Shown here: positions 10,868 to 24,499 of the stretch, piece by piece
Layout of the letters: every line of letters begins with the position of its first letter
Numbering within the stretch: the first letter of the stretch is position 1
The notes under the pieces: model-generated
Seen by the model: only the letters and a program-made list of their open reading frames with translations
Told to the model about the DNA's origin: nothing
Databases searched by the model: none
Made by a program: the position numbers and the translations under genes
From: Lunularia cruciata
Taxonomy: Eukaryota; Streptophyta; Marchantiopsida; Lunulariales; Lunulariaceae
Direction of reading: 5' to 3'
Assembly (NCBI GenBank): GCA_948567375.1
Contig: OX419762.1
Span: 25,746,608-25,810,607, forward strand
DNA length: 64,000 nucleotides

Positions 10868-13800
10868 TGTGGTACCTACATTTTTTGTTTTTCTATGGTT
10901 AGTAGTGTTTAAGAGACGAAGTAAGCACTAAAAGTTGAGTTGCAGACAAAGAATGGATGGAAGTAACTTTGGAGGAAAGCCGAAGAAGCTCACATTGGAT
11001 CCGATGATGGAGGTACTCGGAAGAGGAGTATGCCAGGAAAAGTCCGAAGATCACCGTCTTCAAGTTGGAAGATGCAGGAAAGACAAAGACCGTTTAACAA
11101 CCTCTGTACGTGGCAAGAAAGTACATTTCAAGAAACGGCGGGGGCAGAATAAGCATGTCTTGACAGTGACCAAGAGTGCATGTAGAAGAGAGAAATTCAC
11201 AAACAAAATTGACTGAAGAATGACTGCGATTTGGGGCAATATAAAATTGCGACTGCGCAGGAGGAAGTTGAATACTTTGAGTAAATTTCCAATTCCTTTG
11301 AGTAGTCATCTTGCATTAATGCGTTTCCAGAAGCCCATTGAGAGTGAGATTTTCCAAAACCCTGAGGGAGTTAGAGTTTCTTGTCTAGGAGAGGGTCTTA
11401 TTTTCCAACATCATAGAACAAGAGAACAAATCATGGCGAAGAAGGTGGCCAACGCGTTGGCAGTGAGAGGTTTTGCAATTTGAAGGGTAGATGTAGTGGC
11501 TAGAATCAAAGTCTTGATTAGACTTAGTATTACATTTTTAGCATGGAACTGGAATTTCAGTTTCCCGGGAGTGATGGCAGAGATTGTTGCTAGTAATTGT
11601 GAAGAGGGTCCCAAGGTGGAAAGGAAGAGAGGCAATCCAGCTCGATGGACTGAGTCGGATTGGAAGTTGGTATTGGGAAGAGAAGCATGCGACCCAATAG
11701 GGATCACCTTCTATCGGAAGTGTGATGCTGTAAAGGAGACAGCGGAAATCCAAAATTTGTTCTTTGCTCCGAGAACCACAAATGGCTACAATGTGGAGTC
11801 CTATCGGGACCTGATCTGAAGAAGTACTATGGAGGCAATGATGGCTATGTTCAAGCCAGAACAAACTACCTATGTAAACATGCAGCAGGCCGTATTTTTC
11901 CATCAGATGTTTGCAGGAGTTCTAGTGAATTGGGCAAAGTGCTTTCATCACCGAACGAGGTAGATGGTGGTGAATTGGCAAATGGGCTTGCCACCGCATT
12001 ACTTTGCACCGTTTGCAACTCACTTCTACTTCCGGCTGAACTTACTATCCGAAGATGAGCGTCATCATATGGTGTCACACATGCATCTTGATTTGAGACG
12101 GGAAGTAGACGATGAGGAGCGCCAGTATATGCTACAACTTTGAGTGAATGACGAGTACTTTGCGAGGACAGGACAGTGGAAAATCAAAGACATTACCAGT
12201 CCAAAGACAAAGAAGCGCATCAAACCCAAAGAAGCCAAGTCGCCTCCCATGCAAAGAAAGACTTGGCGGCTGATGTTGAAGATGGAAAAGGTCGTAAAAG
12301 AGGCATCATCGGGATCGGAGTCTGGTGAGGAGATTGAGTTGCAAGAAGAGGACTCGGAAGAAGAGGAGCTCACATTGAAAAGTGAGGAGTCAGGGAGCAA
12401 AAGTGATGGAGAACTAGAGGTCCATCAATTGGCAGCAATGAGTGAGGCTTGTCAAATGATGGTATTAAACAAGTCAAGAGCAGAAGAGGAAGCAGAGAAT
12501 CCCGTGGGACAGAGTTCAAGAAGCCAAGACAAAGAAAGTGTGGGCACAATAAAGATACGACAATCGCAACTTTGGATGAAGGAGCCGATGATGGAGGAGA
12601 AGACTCTAGATGAAGAGGGCAATGACAAGGAAGATCACTTCAGCGGGATATCCTACATGATGAAGGTGGTAACCCCATTGCTGGAATTGTTGAAGGAGAA
12701 TCAAAGAATAATTCCCCAAGATTGCAGTAAGGGGATGGACGAATTGCAGATGGTGAAGTATCTGGTGAGTGAAGTGAAGGAATGCAGGAACAACAAGTCC
12801 AAAGATCGCAAGAAGTGGAAGAACTTTGGAGGGAGGAATGCTTGGTGAAGAAAACGCTCACCCTGCTACAAGGAAGTTGCGCAAAAAAGGATAAGGAATT
12901 GCAAAGGCGAGCCAAAGAATTGAAGGAACAAAAGATGTGGCTCAATAAGATGAAGGAAGAAGTGAGTAATATGCACATTGAGAATGTTCATTTGAAGGCG
13001 ATGAACATTGTAATGGAGCAGGAGTTGGATAGCTTGAAGAAGAGTGCAACATCAAAGGATCAAGCATGGTAGAGGGAGTTAGTAGCCAGGCAAGAGGAAG
13101 AAGAATGATTACAAGAGCTAGTCAGAAGTGTTGAGTTACAGAGTACACAATATGTAGAGGAGAAGAAGATGCTTGTTGCGGAGTACAAAGACGAGCTGAA
13201 GATGTATCGTGAAGAACTAAAGGTAGAGCGCTCTCGAGGATATGAGTCGGAATCAGTAGGAGAAGTTGCGGGGAAGTTGAGAGCCATCTTAAGCACCGAG
13301 GCTGAAGGGAGATTGGAGGAAGCCCGCCTACACGAGTTGAAGTTGCTTGTGTAGGAAACTCGGAAGAGAAAAGCCAAAGATGTGGATATGAACACGTTGC
13401 TAATTTGGTTGAGAGAGTGTGTAGATAGGAAAATGTTAGATGTAGAGAATAATGTTAGTCTTAGATTAGATTTAGTCAATTCAGAATTAGAGAAGATTTG
13501 GAATAGTGTGATAGTGGAGAAGAGACCCGATGTTGCATAAATAGGAGTACAGGTATCATCAGACTTGATAATTGACACTTTAGAGAAGAGTGGGTCAGAA
13601 GATAAAGCAGTAGGTGGATTACCCATGAGCTCAATTGTAGATTGTAGTGTAGAAGTGGTAGAAATAGTGAAGGATTTGGTAGATAAAGCTATACCTGGAG
13701 AAGGTGAAGTAATAGGAAGATCATCGGGTTTGGAAGCCGATGATGAGGTAGACATCGGATCGGTGTAAGTACTAATTTTGAGATAGGAATGAGCAGATAT

Positions 13801-14569
13801 GAAGAGATAGATTATTGATTAGGATCTTCAGGTAGGAAAGGATGTTAGGAAGCGGTGCCTAGGTAGGCAAGTCTACCATTTGCTTTAGTATTTAAGTGGA
13901 GCATTCGCAGTATGATATTATTCAGTATTCATATTTCTTAAGATAGATAAAGTGAAGTACTATTCTCAATACTCGTCGCTTAAGCTTAATTCCGATTGTC
14001 AATTTTGTGTTTGTGTTTGTGAGTGTATGGAGAATTCCAAAGGGCAAGTCAGTGTGTCTGTGGATGTTGGAATCTGTAGCCTTGATCTTCATTCTATGTG
14101 TTGATCCTGAGTGAACTACATCAAAGCAATGCCTTGACAGGTCTGAGAGGAATTGTAGTGTTGGTAGTATTCTGCATTTGTGAGTGCAACACAAAGTTGA
14201 TGTGAAGCAATTTTGATTGAGGAAATTGTGCCTTTAGTGGAGGGGTGGAACACAATTCTAAGGCAAAATTGTGCTTCGCAGTGAAGTGTCATCTTTGGGA
14301 GAATCTGAATCATCACAATCAAGAGGTTGTTTGGACAGAATTTGCTATGTGGTGATTATGTGTGTGTGTATTCATGACAAGTTGTCAAGATTGTGAGCTT
14401 GTTACTCTCTTCTAGGTGTAGTTTCTACCTGAGAGTTTAAAGAAGAAACCAAGAAGAACTGTGATTGTGACTTTTGACTTCGTATTTGACCAATTCTAGA
14501 TAGTATCTCTGCGGGAATGAACTCTACTGACCCGATTACTGCAAAAGTGATATTTGTCGAGTTGTCACA
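10868..14569 (+). mobile_element. E1: 3.7-kb TG...CA repeat unit with coiled-coil ORF
   Basis: The unit begins TGTGGTAC and ends GTTGTCACA, with perfect 5-bp ATAAT duplications on both sides. Removing it rejoins the Gypsy pol reading frame: the segment before RT (VYEFTNVFLDDLL, read from about 14640 downward) continues into FDQGMSFKIKLLP. E2 at 57458-61254 shares both ends, the ORF and the 3' region (13990-14569 with 60640-61254). TG...CA ends and a 5-bp duplication fit LTR retroelement integration, but no terminal direct repeat and no pol are present. Likely explanations are a very long solo LTR or a noncoding-type derivative that carries an extra gene. Confidence 0.85.
11433..13768 (+). pseudogene. 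E1 long ORF: N-terminal conserved domain, acidic linker, coiled coil
   Basis: I do not recognise this protein. The chosen ATG at 11433 aligns with 58009 in E2. An N-terminal part of about 210 residues shares VxARIKVL, ITFLAWNWN, NxARWxESD, LGREA, AVFFHxMFAG and NWAxCFH with E2. An acidic, Lys/Glu-rich linker (12300-12650) and a Glu/Lys/Arg-rich, coiled-coil-like region (12780-13400) follow. In-frame stops fall near 11481, 11817, 11959 and 12139, and one frameshift lies near 12782-12848. Several stops match a Q or W codon in E2, so they are recent decay. The long shared frame shows that the ancestor was coding. The N-terminal layout weakly recalls plant transposon-protein domains, but this is a guess. 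Confidence 0.65.
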
Positions 14570-16125
14570 ATAATCCTTTCAAAAGATCATCCAAAAACAC
14601 ATTTGTAAACTCCTAGACTATTTGATCAACCATTGGGCTTTTGATCCTCATGAAATTTCTCTTACATAACAAGTTTGATCCACATAGCAAAAATAAGAAT
14701 ATCATCCTCCAAAGAATGCTCTACAAGTATTATATTGATTATTCTTAGATGTTTTATCAAAGATGCCAAATAACCTAATTGGTAGTTTTTTCCTTGGTGT
14801 TGTACTTGAATATATCATTGTATCCAATCAATTTGGATCTTATGACATTCAAGCTAAGGAGAACATAGAATGAGATCATAGTGTAAGGAGGTGACTACAA
14901 ATCTCATGTACTCAAATACTCATTTTCAATCTGTAATGCAATAGATTGTAAGGTTTGAAATGCAAAGCACTTTCTACAATCCACTATCATCAATTTGCTA
15001 CATAATATTGGCTTTATATGAATACCTAATCCCTTTGCTAATTACATGGATGTGCAATTCTTAGAACCCCCAAAATCAACCAAAATTTTGTAATCACAAT
15101 TAGATATTATACCTTGCAAGTGAATCAAACCTGCACATGTCAAGCCTTCAATCCCATTGGAACTAATCAAATTCCCAATAAGTGGCTTGAAATCTCTTAT
15201 TAAGATTCTTTATTTCTTTGATTATTGCATTCCAAAAGTTCCATTTGGGCAATTGGTTGAGGTCATCAATTCTAGAGTAGACGTTCAATAATATAATGTC
15301 TAATGTTGTGACAATAGAAGCAATTATCATTTTGTTGTAACCACTTTTGGTATGCCATGCCAAGTGATCTGCATTGGACAATATCAATCTTCCTAGACAA
15401 CATCAATCTTTATTGATGTTGGCTCATCCACTTGTGCTTGGTATGTTTGCAAGCCTTGTGGAAGTCTAAGTCAAGACCAATTTGTGGTAGCCAAGGAGTG
15501 AATGAAATAATGAAGCAACAATGAAACAAGGTGCTCAACCATCAAGGTCAAGGTGCTCAACCATCTACATGGCTTCTTCTAGATTCTTGGGTTCATGCAT
15601 TTAGTGCATGCTTTCAAGGCTCTCATAAAGCAATAGAAAGCTTCACCTTCTACTATTTTTGGATTAGCATCATGGTGTTTTGGAAATGAGAAATGTAACT
15701 TCTCATTGAACCAATCTATCTTGTTATTTCAAGTCAATCTTATGTAGCTTGTGCAACATTCATGGCTTGGAATCTGTCAATGACCACAAGTTTAGACCAC
15801 AATTTTAAACCCTTAAAGTCTTCCCATATCAAAATTGGAGAAAAAAATTGACATTGAATTTGCTCTACCCATAACCACCACAACGTTTTTCAGCTCCATT
15901 TAATTAACTTAAAACCTAAAAGATTTGTCTTCAATCATCTACAAGATTTGTGGCTTCAAATAGCATTTACAATCAAATGCAAAATTCTCTATTTCTCCTT
16001 GTAGATTCTTGCATTCAAAGACCTTTGGTTTTGGAAATTACACTTGGTCTTTCTCTCTTTCAAAATGCTACTCTCCCTAGTTGCTCCTATTGTTGACCAC
16101 AATCTCTCTCTTCCAACTATTGTGA
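14570..16125 (-). pseudogene. Gypsy gag-protease part upstream of E1, decayed
   Basis: On the minus strand, 15060-15120 reads CDYKILVDFGGSKN, the D-S/T-G region of a retroviral aspartic protease (here D-F-G). About 15290-15345 reads CFYCHNIRHYIIER, a zinc knuckle CX2CX4HX4C whose last C has become R. Upstream, 15480-16100, should hold gag but is too decayed to place domains. It continues directly into the pol part at 10867 once E1 is removed. At 16130 the sequence TGTGACAACCCGGC may be the inner edge of this element's LTR. Confidence 0.7.
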
Positions 16126-16129
16126 CAAC

Positions 16130-19100
16130 CCGGCTTGATGAAAAATTTTGGATTTATATATGAAAGCTAAGCAAATTCTTACCAACAAACAAATAAACTT
16201 TTATAGTAAGCTATTTTAATAACTTGTAAAAGATTGCTCCTATTCTTGTTTTTCTTATTATTAATGATTCAAGGTATATAGGATGTATAAAAATCATAGT
16301 TTTTAAGGGTAAACTCTATTGTTTTTTTTGTTTTTTTATTCACATGATTGCTCTTCTATATATAGACACTCTTATTCATATTACTTCCCATAATGATATA
16401 CCTTTAAATAAAGAGATAGAAGTTATTTAAGTTAGATCTTATAAATAAGAAAAGCTAGATCAGTTTTGGATTATCAAAATAAGGAGGTTGGATCTAAAGT
16501 TTTAGCATTGTAGAATTAGCAACTCAAACATTTTTACAATGTTAGGTGTCTTTATGTTGTTTACTTTTACATGTCAATTTTTCTTTTTGAGCATTACTAT
16601 ATTTGTAGATGGTAAATACTTTGTTTCTTATACATAACAAGAACAAGTTTAACCAAAGCATTCAGAGGTTTCCTTCAATTGAAATTTTATAGTGTGATCT
16701 TCTATCTTCCTAACTCTCTTCTTGGTTTGTTACGAAGCATTCTATTTCAAAGTTTATATGGTGATCTTCCATTCTACTATTTCTCTCCTTTGTATGCTAC
16801 AATGCGTTCAAATATAGATACTTATACTCAATTGCACATTGGACCATGCTCGTACGAGTTGTTTAATATAACCTCAATATTAACACTTAACTGATGAACA
16901 TTAACACTAAAACTAACATTAAAACTTGAATATTAACACTTAAGCATAAACTAGCTTCTTAAGTATATCTTAACTTCTACTATCCTTATTTAAACTATAA
17001 CTTAAAATTTAAGGCCGTTCATTGCAATTAATTAATTAAAGATATCATATATTTTGGTATATAATAAAATGGGTTTACAAACTATCTTCAATTAGTAATT
17101 ATAATTCTCCTTGGTATATCAAACAAATGAGCATTGTAACTTGACTTGTATTAATCTTTCAACTCCTTATATTTTCAATTAAGCAAATGATGTCCTTCTT
17201 GGATCTCAAATCCTTCATTATTATTTACTCCAACTTATAGCCATAATCCTCAATAAACTTCAAAAAGAAAGACTTGATTCAATTTGTTGAAAAAGTCGAG
17301 ATCCATTTTGGATCTCAAGAACTTTGGTTGACTATTGGTTATAATGACAATGTACACAATGTACCTTTTTCTTTTGTATTTGATCTTCATGTTAACACAC
17401 TCTAATAAAATGGAAAAGATAGAAAAACTTATGTTGTTCAACTCAAATCTTTGTATCAATATTTTATTGAAGTATGGGAAGTCGAAAAACCTAACTTGGA
17501 TTATTATAATAATTTAATAGGATATAGATTGTACACTACACGCTATGCGTAATATCTTGCAAGAGCATCATACTTAGGTATCTTCTGAGTATTGGTTTAT
17601 AATTGGTTTCTTTTATGGATAAGTAACTTGCACTTCAAATAATATCAAATTATGAGAGTTAGGTTAATGGAAACTTTGCTTTAATTATTATTCTTTCACT
17701 TTTCTTTTCAAAATTTAGGTTTTAATTTCTCTTGCTACATTCAAGATAATTACTAATTTACCTAAGAGCTACAACAACGACATTATTTTGATCTCTTATT
17801 GCAAATGATCATAATATTATCATAAGAAAATGCTTGTAAAGGATAGATAAAAATGTTATTGTTATTAAGAAACATAGAGAATCTTGTAGTAGCAAATATT
17901 TGGAAGAAGAAAAATATAAGCTCAATGTTATAAGGTCACTGAAAGAAGAAAAGAACATTACTTGACTGAATCTTATAATATTAAATAAAGAAAAGAACAA
18001 CACTTGATGAATGAACTTAATGAAAATTCTCCTTGTGAAATTATTTACAGAATTATTCTAAATTTATAGTTGAGATCTTAAATTTTCCACCTTGACCTTA
18101 ATTGGTGTCACTATTGAAAACTCAAATAAAAAGTCCATAAAGTATAATTTTAGAAAAATATTTCTATTTGTATATTAAGAAGCAATATTTTTATTTTTAT
18201 ATATAAATAAATGTCTAATATAATTTGAAATTCTATCTACATATCAATTTATAGTCTGATATGGAATGGTTAATCTCATCCATCTATTTATTACAATTAA
18301 CTCATAGAAATACACAATTGACTATTGTTTCTGAAGGTAAATGTTCATTTGACCAACTAAATATCCAGCTAAGCTCCTATCTGCATTTAAAATTTGCTAT
18401 ACTACAACTAGATTCCAACTCACTTACTCATTTTGTAACTTTTGCTAGTCCTAATGCAAAAGAGTATTTGTTATGAAGTTTTATAGATGACTCATTTGTA
18501 AGAAATGCCAACTATGATATCTTTTATATGAACATATTGAATAAATACCTTTCCACCAAGCACTTGATCTTTAAGGTAATGATATCTAATATCATGTGCT
18601 TAGTTTGCTCATGATGCTTGTCTGAAGAGATATTGGTAGAACTTTAATTGCGACTAAATATCTCAAGTACTTTCTTTTTTTTCACAATATCTTCAAGTAG
18701 TATAATAAAAAGACGACTTGTGCAGATGCTATAGAAAAATCTATATATTTAAATTTATGGTTGGTAAGGAAATAAAGTTGTGTTTTTTGCTTGCCTAACT
18801 AAGAGCCTTCATGTAAAGTGGAAGCAAAAGCCATAATATGGATTGCAATTGTCTCCAAGATCAACAAATGCAATGTCAAAACAATTTTTAATGACTGGTG
18901 GGTGTCTATAAGATCAAAAAATGCAATACAAAAATAGCCTATACTTTGTGCCTGTAGCTTATACTTATATGTAGTATTGGAATAAATTTGATTGATTTTG
19001 TGTCTTGATAGTATCAATAAATGAAATTTAAAAATTGCTTCAAATGACTTATGATGTCCACAAGATCAACAATTGCACACCAAATCAACAAATAAAACAT

Positions 19101-21590
19101 CAAAATAATATTGAATGTGAGTAAAATGGTGATAAGAATGCGAGTAATATTAAGTTCCTTATAAGTAACAATTTTCTTTGCACAATTGTCTGATGTTCAA
19201 GACCAAGATTTGCAATGAACTATGACGTAGTATTCATCCAATGTGTATCTATGTCAACCCACCAATAAAAACTCTAAAATGAGACTATTTCCATGTATCT
19301 TACTTCTTCAAATGTATAAGGAAACTCAAACAAGTAGAGGTAGATTGTGTTGTGAGAGAGAAAAGATTGTATTTTAATAATCTTAAGGCATTCTTATATG
19401 TTTACGCGTAGAAAGATCTAACTATTCAACCTTATTTGAATCAAGTCATTTGATCTATTTTTAGCTTGCATTTTTACCACTTGAATTGGATGCATATATT
19501 AAGGGAAAATAATCCTTATGTATTTTAATTTCTTGGCTAAGCAAGTCTTTCACATTTTCAAATAAGGTAATACAAAGGCAATTAAGGATAGTATTATCTA
19601 TATATTGCAAGATTAAATATATGATAATCTTTATAAATCATAATAAATTTACTCTTAGAATTTACTCATATGTTTGAACCTCGTATTCCACACATGAGAA
19701 ATTTTCTTGAGTCTATAAATAGACATGCCTAATAGGCAAAGAAGAAACAGATTGAAATTACTAGTTCTTCAATGATAGTAAACCTATATATAAAATGTGC
19801 TATATAAGGAACAAGCTATCATATCTATTAAATGCAGTTTTAGATTGTGATAAAAAATAATATTTTTTCTTGGCAGAGTAAAGAAGAGTACAACCAAATG
19901 AAAGGGGCAAAGGGAGTGGAAAAATTGGTGATGATAGATGGGAGTGTTAGAATGTATTAAGGAACTCCCATTGAACTAAACTCTCTCTCTTGGAGTAGAT
20001 AAGCTTTGAGCAAGTGCTAAGGAAGGTAAAAGGTCAAAAGAAATTAACAAGAGACCTACATTTAAATTCTTTGTCCTTTGTACTAGAAGAAATGACATTA
20101 GATAGTATGGACAAATTTTCTTGCTTTCCTTTTCTAACTAAATCGTGTGTGATAATAAATCTTCTCTAACTCTTTCCAAGAAATCCACTTTATTCTCTTC
20201 ATTATAATAAAGAAACATGCTTAAAAGGATGAAATTTTAGTTTATTTGCTAATATGATAAATCATAAAAGCAAAGGCAAGACTAACAAAAATACACAAAT
20301 AGCAAAAGTTAGGCTTATAGTAAACCATAGGTTAGATGATATTTTGTCATCATCTATTGATTTTGCTTTGACTCTAGTTTGGCAATCAAATATAGTTCTC
20401 CTTAATATGTTTTGACTAATTTAGTTTCTTAAAGCATGATGAGAATAACTATAATGACAAAGTATCATTCAAATTTGTAATATTTCAATAAGAACCAATA
20501 AATCCCACAGGGATACAAGTTGGATATGACTAAAAATGAGGTAAAATTGTCATAATGCTGACAATCTATTGTTTAATATTTAACCTCTATGGAAAATTCA
20601 TTCCTAGAAGAGTGTAGTATTGTTAGATGTACTATGAAAACATGAACAACTACAAGTATTGCTTCCAATTGTAATTGCCATTGTAGCACGTGCATAGCCT
20701 AGCCCCATAAGGGCCATGTGAACTTGACGTCATCCCCACTATCATTTCCACTATAACTATAGTCCAAAGGACTCCTTAAAATGATGTATCATTTGTAACA
20801 AAGGTCACTTTGCCTTAGAATTTCCTTATCCTTCAATTAGCCCAACCAAATTCTGACCTTTATCATCGTGAGTTCTATGATCTATCCTATGCACCACCAT
20901 TATGAAGGGTTGCATGAGATAGACAAATCTCAAAGTGTGTCAAGAGTAGTAAGATGGAGTGTGCAAACTAAATTGGAGTCAGATCTCCAAAGAATCTTAT
21001 CTCTCTATCATCTATGTTTGTAACCTAGTCTTCCATCCTTCCTAAAAGGCACTCCTTTATAGGAGGTTAGAATGATTCATTTTTCTTACCCTCCCAATTT
21101 GTTGTACTTGATGGGACATAGGCTTGTAAAACTCCATTATGATATCATTGTTAGCCTATATAGAGCACCTAGAGGTCCATCCTCTAGTTCCACACAATCT
21201 ATTCCCTCACTCTAGTTCTTGTATATACCTCTATACCAAGATTCCCAAAACAAAGTGACTGAGTATGTAGACAGTCATACATAGAGCAAACACATACTCA
21301 TACATCAACTTGATAGTCTTGATGGTATAAATCTTGTCTATTTCACTAAAATAATGCACAAATGAACACAATAAACACTAGGTATAAGCCTCATATACAC
21401 TTCCTACTTAACCATCAAAGAGATCTAATGGCTACAAATTATTGGAGATCTTCTAATTATATCTAGTCCTCACTAATCTTATCTTACTCTTGTCCTAATC
21501 TAATCTCCAATTGGATGTATCTAATATGGAGTTCACACCTCAACATATTTTTTGTATCTCCACTTGGATTTTGTACTTACATTAAGGTAT
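16130..21590. other. AT-rich gene desert, part 1
   Basis: The stretch opens with TGTGACAACCCGGC, which mirrors the GGGTTGTCACA end of E2 and could be an LTR border. Beyond this I see no coding frame with a recognisable domain, only short chance frames on both strands. Sequence is strongly AT-rich with many short A and T runs. Confidence 0.5.
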
Positions 21591-22307
21591 ATGTATTATC
21601 TACAAGTATGAAGTGCCTTGGCTACAACTACAAGATGAAAATAAACTACGAGGTATGAATGACTATGATACCAAAACAACAATGAGATGATACCCATATG
21701 ACAAATTCTACTTGAGACATCATTGGAGTTGCTACTTGAGTGCAGGACAACATGGCGGCATTGGTGATCAACTACTTGCACCTTTACAAATTTGAATGAG
21801 CTCTACAAGCTATTTCTTGTAATCACTGACCTTGTTAGCAACACTCATTTGAATTTGGGGTTTTCATGGTTTTGCAACTTCAAGGACAAGGCTTTTAGTT
21901 GGTCATTTGTATAGACATTCCTCTTGAGAGCCTTATCTATGTTCTAAAGTCTTTGATCTTTGTGCAATTCATTATGTCATTGGCCAACTATTCCAACAGG
22001 CCTAGAAGATGGATCACTATATGCTCTATTGTCTTGAGAAGTTATGTTTGGTTGTTTGTTAAGTTCTCATATTCTTGTTAAAGTTTTGACTTCAGGTCCT
22101 CTTGTACCTTTGTTTTAATTTCCTCCTCCTTATCCCATAATCATTTAAGGTTTGTTGTAAGTTCCTAGATTCAAAGATTTGTAAGTTCCTAGATACAAAG
22201 ATTTGTAAGTTCTTATATTGAACTTCCTCTACAATTGCCTTATTGTTAATAGCATCCAATTCTATTTTGATGGTTTTAATCTCTTTGTCTCATGCCTCTA
22301 CACTACA

Positions 22308-23783
22308 TCAACTTCCATTTGTATGCATTGTAAGATGAATTCCTATAATTCTTGTAGTGCCAATTCTTCCTTTTTTTACTTTCAAGAATTTATCATTCTC
22401 TTGTGACAATGAGGTCTCCTTTGTCATTTGTTCATTGGCATCATTTGATTTGATACAATGCAAGGCCTTGTTCTTGAAAACTTCACTCATTGTGTTGTGA
22501 AGATACTTTCCAAGCTTTATTGGCTTGTCAGTTGTGGAGTCCAACTCTTTGTAGGAAGGCAAGATATTCTCAAGTAGTTCCATCATCAAAGTAACCACAT
22601 GTATAAAGTACACCCACATCAACCACACACTCAAATTATTTTTGTAGTTTAAATGATAGGAAATATCAACCACTATACTTGTCTTGTCCTCTTGTGTAAG
22701 AGATTATGCTTGTGGTGTACTATGAGGAGCATTCTTCATCTTGATTTGTTATGAAGTCATTTTGTTGGGTATTTTCATGAGTTCATCCACTTCTTGTAGA
22801 TTGCATGTAGTGGAATCTTCTTCTTTCAGTTTTTGGGCTTTTGCCTCAAATATCTATTGAGGGATTTCCTTATGGTTTTGGGAGTTTTTTGGAATGATCT
22901 TGCTTCATCTATTTGTGCATGTCAAAATGGCATCCATGACATTCACACTTGGACTCTTGGGCTAGAGAGGTTTAGCAAAGAAGATAGGTACATGCATGGG
23001 TACTTTCTTAATAATTGCAATGTGAGTATTGTGTTTTTCCTCCATTGAAGCTTTCCTTTTGTTGTTAGTCAACTTCTCCAAGTGTTGGTGATGACTGCAA
23101 TTTGTTTTTATTTTGCCTCCTTTGAGACTTTGTTGTTGGTATTGATGACAAAATATGCATAAACAAGTTATCAAGGCATTTTCTTGTTCTCATTTTGGGA
23201 GGTTTCTCTTGTTGGAGTTGGAATGACCTTCATAGTTATAGAGGCTTCATTTCCACCTTGTCTCTTAGCTCCACTACTTCCATTACCTCTTGACGATACA
23301 CCAATGAGTTTATTTCCATTTCTTGGAGATCAAGGTTTTGGCCTTTATCATATGTACATTCTTACTAATTATGATAGTGTTTGTATGATTCATTGAGTTG
23401 TAAAAAAACTTTTTGTTATGAGCATACTCCTTTTTTACCTCATGGTATTTTTTGATTTCCTTGGCAATATCCAAATGTCCATTGAAATAGGTTGGATGAT
23501 TCAAGTGCCTTTGGAATTTCTCCTTCTCTTCATGTGTCATGAATCCCATTCTAATGTAAAAGTCTACAATGAAGGGTGAACTGATTGTGGCTGATCCTTG
23601 AGCCATGCACTCCAAAAGCTCATTTACTTGTTCACCAAACATCCACCTCAACTCACAGGTTTCCTTCAATGCAAGAGTTGGAATAATATGACTTTGTTGA
23701 GATTTATGTATAAGGTTTATTTTGATTAGAATAGTTTCATTATTGACTCCATTGTGATGTGTCAAATGGGATCCTTTAGACAT
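22308..23783 (-). pseudogene. Unrecognised decayed minus-strand reading frames
   Basis: The longest uninterrupted frame of the area, 23783-23310 (157 aa), is hydrophilic and Lys/Glu/His-rich, with ELRWMFGEQVNELLECM and a segment KEIKKYHEVKKEYAHNKKFF. A second frame (22673-22308, 121 aa) is also charged. No domain is recognised. The codon-like quality and common strand suggest a decayed retroelement gag or accessory gene, but this is weak. It could be chance. Confidence 0.3.
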
Positions 23784-24499
23784 TCTATCGTATACCCATT
23801 AATGGACTTCTCTTTGACAAGTATGTTGTCTATCTTGGACTTTAGTCTATTAATTGGTCCACCATGAGGAGTATGAATATAAATCTGTTCAAATGGTACA
23901 CACTTTTTCCCTAAGACTCATTTCTAGTGGTCCTCTATCCATATGATGGAGTTGGCCCTTGATGACTTTCCTATTGTAAAGTGTAGCTTCTAATTCTTCT
24001 AGCAAGGAGATGTTTATCAAGCTCCAATTCCATAGCAAAAAGGCTAGATTTTATACTTTTTAAGCACACTGCCCTACAATGCAATCCCCACTATGATAGT
24101 TTGGATGGTTTGCAAAAAGTCTTGCCCTATTTATGTTGCTTGACCACCATTGCTTGGTTTTTTATCTTTCAAACATCAAAAACTAGTATCTATTGTGTTA
24201 CCTCTTGGCACTCTCACACTCTTGCACTCACATTTGCATCAAATCTAAGATTGAGGTCTGAGCAATTTTACATGAGAAGAATAGAAAATTGCAAAAGTGA
24301 AAGTAACTTCTTGTGTGCTGGGATTGCCTTTCTATAGATTCAATTGCTCGGTCATTCCTTAACTATTTCAATGGTTCTTTGATGGCATGCCAAAATTTAT
24401 GGTTTGTGGACTTGTGGACTAGTAGCAAAATCCCATGGAACTTCATTTTGGCTAAATTTTGTCATTCTATAGCATGTATTGTAGGCCTTGACAAAAAGT

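Noticed and set aside
13060-13755. 231-aa minus-strand ORF in E1, rich in Ser
   Set aside because: It is antisense to the E1 coiled-coil frame, whose plus-strand frame is conserved in E2. The serine richness comes from reading Glu/Lys codons in reverse.
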